A stretch of 64,000 bases of DNA, from NCBI GenBank assembly GCA_011082265.1, contig CP049781.1, positions 434,001 through 498,000 on the forward strand, read 5' to 3'. This DNA comes from Candidatus Lachnocurva vaginae. GTDB lineage: Bacteria; Bacillota; Clostridia; Lachnospirales; Lachnospiraceae. This document shows, in pieces, positions 62,234 through 64,000 of the stretch. Below the pieces are notes generated by a model. It was not told the DNA's origin. It saw nothing but the letters and a program-made list of their open reading frames with translations, and searched no databases. Position 1 is the first letter of the stretch. Every line of letters begins with the position of its first letter. Position numbers and translations under genes: made by a program.

Positions 62234-63226
62234 TTATTTTAAAGTGCAATTTGAAAGATTATCCGAAAGTATAATTTCTTTTCTTTCATAAAAATATGGA
62301 GTTAAAAACGATACTTTGTAGGCTTGAAGCTTCAAAGTGTCGTTTACTTTTTTATTCATTTTGTTAATAGTGTTTGATTCTCGTATATATTTAAAATCGG
62401 ATTTTCTATTATATAAAGGATCTTCGCATATTGGATGACCTATTGAAGCAAGATGAACTCTTATCTGATGAGTTCTTCCATTTGAAATTTTAACTTCAAT
62501 AAGAGTTCTATTTTCTTCTTTAGAAAATCGTATTTTTTTTACAAAAGTTTTTGCCGGCTTTCCATCTTTATGAACTTCTCTAATCATAAGGCAGTTTGGC
62601 TTTTCACGAATAGGTTTATCAATAATTAAATTATCTTCTTTAATTTCTCCTTCGACCCATGCATAATATGTTTTCTTATATAGATGATTCATTTGCTCTT
62701 TTGTAAATATAGTTGCACTGTCGGAATTTTTTGCAAATAAAACTATACCTGATGTATCTTTATCAAGCCTTCCTATGGGGTAAATTGCCCCTTTCTTTAT
62801 TCCAAGGTGAAAAGCTACCTGATTTGACAAAGTATCAGCATAATGACCAGGAGAAGGGTGGCAGACAATTCCGGATTTTTTATTTAAGAAAAGTAAATCG
62901 TCATCTTCATATAAAATAGAAAGTGGCGGCATATTGGAAGGAGGAGTAGCCCAAATAGACTGTGATGTAGTATCTATTTCTCCTATGTCACAAAGCCGTA
63001 TTTTAACTACATCATTTTCATGAATAATAGCATTTATAAAACAATATTTATCATTAATTAAAATACCATCTTTTCTATGCTTTATCCGATTCAGCATTTT
63101 CTCTGAAAAAAGAAGTTTATTTTTTAGAAAGGATTTAATAGTATCATTTTCATAATCCTTTAATACAGTAAAAGCGAGATATCTTGTTTTATTGTTATAT
63201 AGAATTTTTAAATCAAAATTATTCAT
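62234..63226 (-). CDS. RluA/RluD-family pseudouridine synthase
   Basis: 330 residues. N-terminal S4-like RNA-binding segment (about 25-80), then the catalytic motif GRLDKDTSGIVLFAKN with Asp155, and the C-terminal ISNGRTHQIRVHLASIGHPI characteristic of the RluA group. It modifies uridines in 23S rRNA or tRNA; the exact site is not evident. The stop lies 13 bases from the tdk stop (convergent), and the start is 19 bases downstream of the potD stop. Confidence 0.92.
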   Translation of the reverse strand: MNNFDLKILYNNKTRYLAFTVLKDYENDTIKSFLKNKLLFSEKMLNRIKHRKDGILINDKYCFINAIIHENDVVKIRLCDIGEIDTTSQSIWATPPSNMPPLSILYEDDDLLFLNKKSGIVCHPSPGHYADTLSNQVAFHLGIKKGAIYPIGRLDKDTSGIVLFAKNSDSATIFTKEQMNHLYKKTYYAWVEGEIKEDNLIIDKPIREKPNCLMIREVHKDGKPAKTFVKKIRFSKEENRTLIEVKISNGRTHQIRVHLASIGHPICEDPLYNRKSDFKYIRESNTINKMNKKVNDTLKLQAYKVSFLTPYFYERKEIILSDNLSNCTLK

Positions 63227-63245
63227 TTTATTTCTTATTTCTAAA

Positions 63246-64000
63246 TCAATATATCGACTTTAACTCTTGCCACAATTTGTTCATGTAAGACTGATCTTTA
63301 TTGCTTAAGAAGTGAAAGAGTTCACAGTTTTTTAAGTCAGCTTCTTTAGGGGATATAGTGGGATCATTTTTATCCTCTTTACTTAAATTGTCTTTGACTG
63401 ATTTAATGGGTGAACAGTATCTTACATAATCAAAATTCTTTTTCGCTATTTTATTATCACATAGGAAATTTAAAAAGTCTTGTGCCTGTATTTTATTCTT
63501 GCAGGTTTTCGGAATAAACCACGAGTCAATCCAGACATTAGAGCCTTCCTTAGGAATCACATAGTTTAGATTTTTGTTATATTCCATAGCATAGGCTGCT
63601 TCTCCTGAATATACGACAGCAAGATATGCATTTTCCGCAATCATTTCATCTCCCGTTTCATCGACCATGTACGCATAAACTAAAGGATATTGCTCTTTTA
63701 AACTTAAAAGAGCTTTTTTAAGTTCATTTTTGTTAGTCGTATTAATTGAGTAATTAAGACGGGAGAGAGCCGGGATAAATGTATCTCTTACAGAATTTTG
63801 CTGAATTATTTCATTTTTATATTTTTTATTCCAAAGCACATTCCAAGAAGATGCTTCATCTTTTGTAACAAATTTTTTATTATATAAAAGCCCAACAGTC
63901 CCGTAGAAATATGGAACTGTATATTCATTTTTCTTATCAAATGAAGTTGATAAAGCTAAAACATTTTGAGAAATATTCTTATAATTTTCTATTTTACTTT
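63246..64000 (-). CDS. potD: Polyamine-binding protein PotD-like, C-terminal part (runs off the edge)
   Basis: The frame is open from the right edge (codons end near 63998) to a TAA-type stop at 63246. Reading from the edge, YTVPYFYGTVGLLYNKKFVT then SWNVLWNKKY matches the PotD pattern YTVPYFWGTTGILYNK, followed by GSNVWIDSWFIPKTC and FLNFLCDN. About 251 residues are visible; the N-terminus and lipobox lie outside. A PotABC importer probably lies beyond the window upstream of it. Confidence 0.88.
   Translation of the reverse strand, partial: SKIENYKNISQNVLALSTSFDKKNEYTVPYFYGTVGLLYNKKFVTKDEASSWNVLWNKKYKNEIIQQNSVRDTFIPALSRLNYSINTTNKNELKKALLSLKEQYPLVYAYMVDETGDEMIAENAYLAVVYSGEAAYAMEYNKNLNYVIPKEGSNVWIDSWFIPKTCKNKIQAQDFLNFLCDNKIAKKNFDYVRYCSPIKSVKDNLSKEDKNDPTISPKEADLKNCELFHFLSNKDQSYMNKLWQELKSIY

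Overview
The window looks like a chromosomal segment of a low-GC (about 30% by eye) Gram-positive anaerobe of the class Clostridia. The signs are AT-rich codon use, strong AGGAGG ribosome binding sites, frequent GTG/TTG starts, sigma-A-type promoters (TTGACA/TATAAT), rho-independent terminators, lipobox lipoproteins, pyruvate phosphate dikinase, a presequence-type M16C protease, a dimeric glycyl-tRNA synthetase and a Firmicutes-type LexA box before recA. I cannot fix the family; a Lachnospiraceae-like or related oral/gut Clostridia is my best guess.

Layout. 1-8106: a maltose/maltodextrin operon: end of a sugar-binding protein, two permeases, GH65 maltose phosphorylase, GH13 oligo-1,6-glucosidase, beta-phosphoglucomutase and an MsmK/MalK ATPase. 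It imports and phosphorolyses alpha-glucosides and turns beta-glucose-1-phosphate into glucose-6-phosphate. 8328-13887: a small membrane protein, rarA, tRNA-Leu(CAA), an unknown secreted protein, an unknown cytosolic protein, a MecA-type adaptor, and a small XRE regulator with an unknown partner. 13959-21326: M16C peptidase, era (with an unusual N-terminal extension), recO, glyQS, prmA (with an in-frame tandem duplication). 21452-24139 (minus strand): an amino-acid ABC transporter behind a recognisable lysine riboswitch and terminator, hence very likely a lysine importer. 24317-29208: ppdK, a small GNAT protein, pepF. 29281-37038: an opp peptide-import operon whose OppC carries a large extra extracellular region, ending in a small membrane protein. 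37074-46426: a MATE transporter, pncB, an amidohydrolase, a 51-residue membrane protein, alaS, a lipoprotein, a long palindromic element, and a Gfo/Idh/MocA oxidoreductase.

46486-49356 is the clearest accessory island: a type II restriction-modification system. The 5-methylcytosine methyltransferase has an N-terminal HTH domain and its promoter overlaps an inverted repeat, which suggests autoregulation. A convergent PD-(D/E)XK-like nuclease is the probable restriction enzyme, and a divergent 75-residue protein of unknown role lies next to it. 49436-56864: rpsU, prfC, eno, recA (SOS box), recX and rny. Then come aroE (minus), a degenerate GGDEF membrane protein, a secreted nuclease, a short-chain dehydrogenase, an L,D-transpeptidase, tdk, a pseudouridine synthase (minus) and the 3' part of a PotD-like polyamine-binding protein running off the right edge.

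A theme across the window is short tandem repeats of unrelated sequence (units of 12-32 bp) in many intergenic spacers, occasionally entering genes (alaS 3' end, prmA, the oxidoreductase). The most unusual single structure is the roughly 180-bp hairpin-forming palindrome at 45113-45297. I found no CRISPR array, transposase or prophage genes. All assignments are from reading the sequence; no database search was possible.
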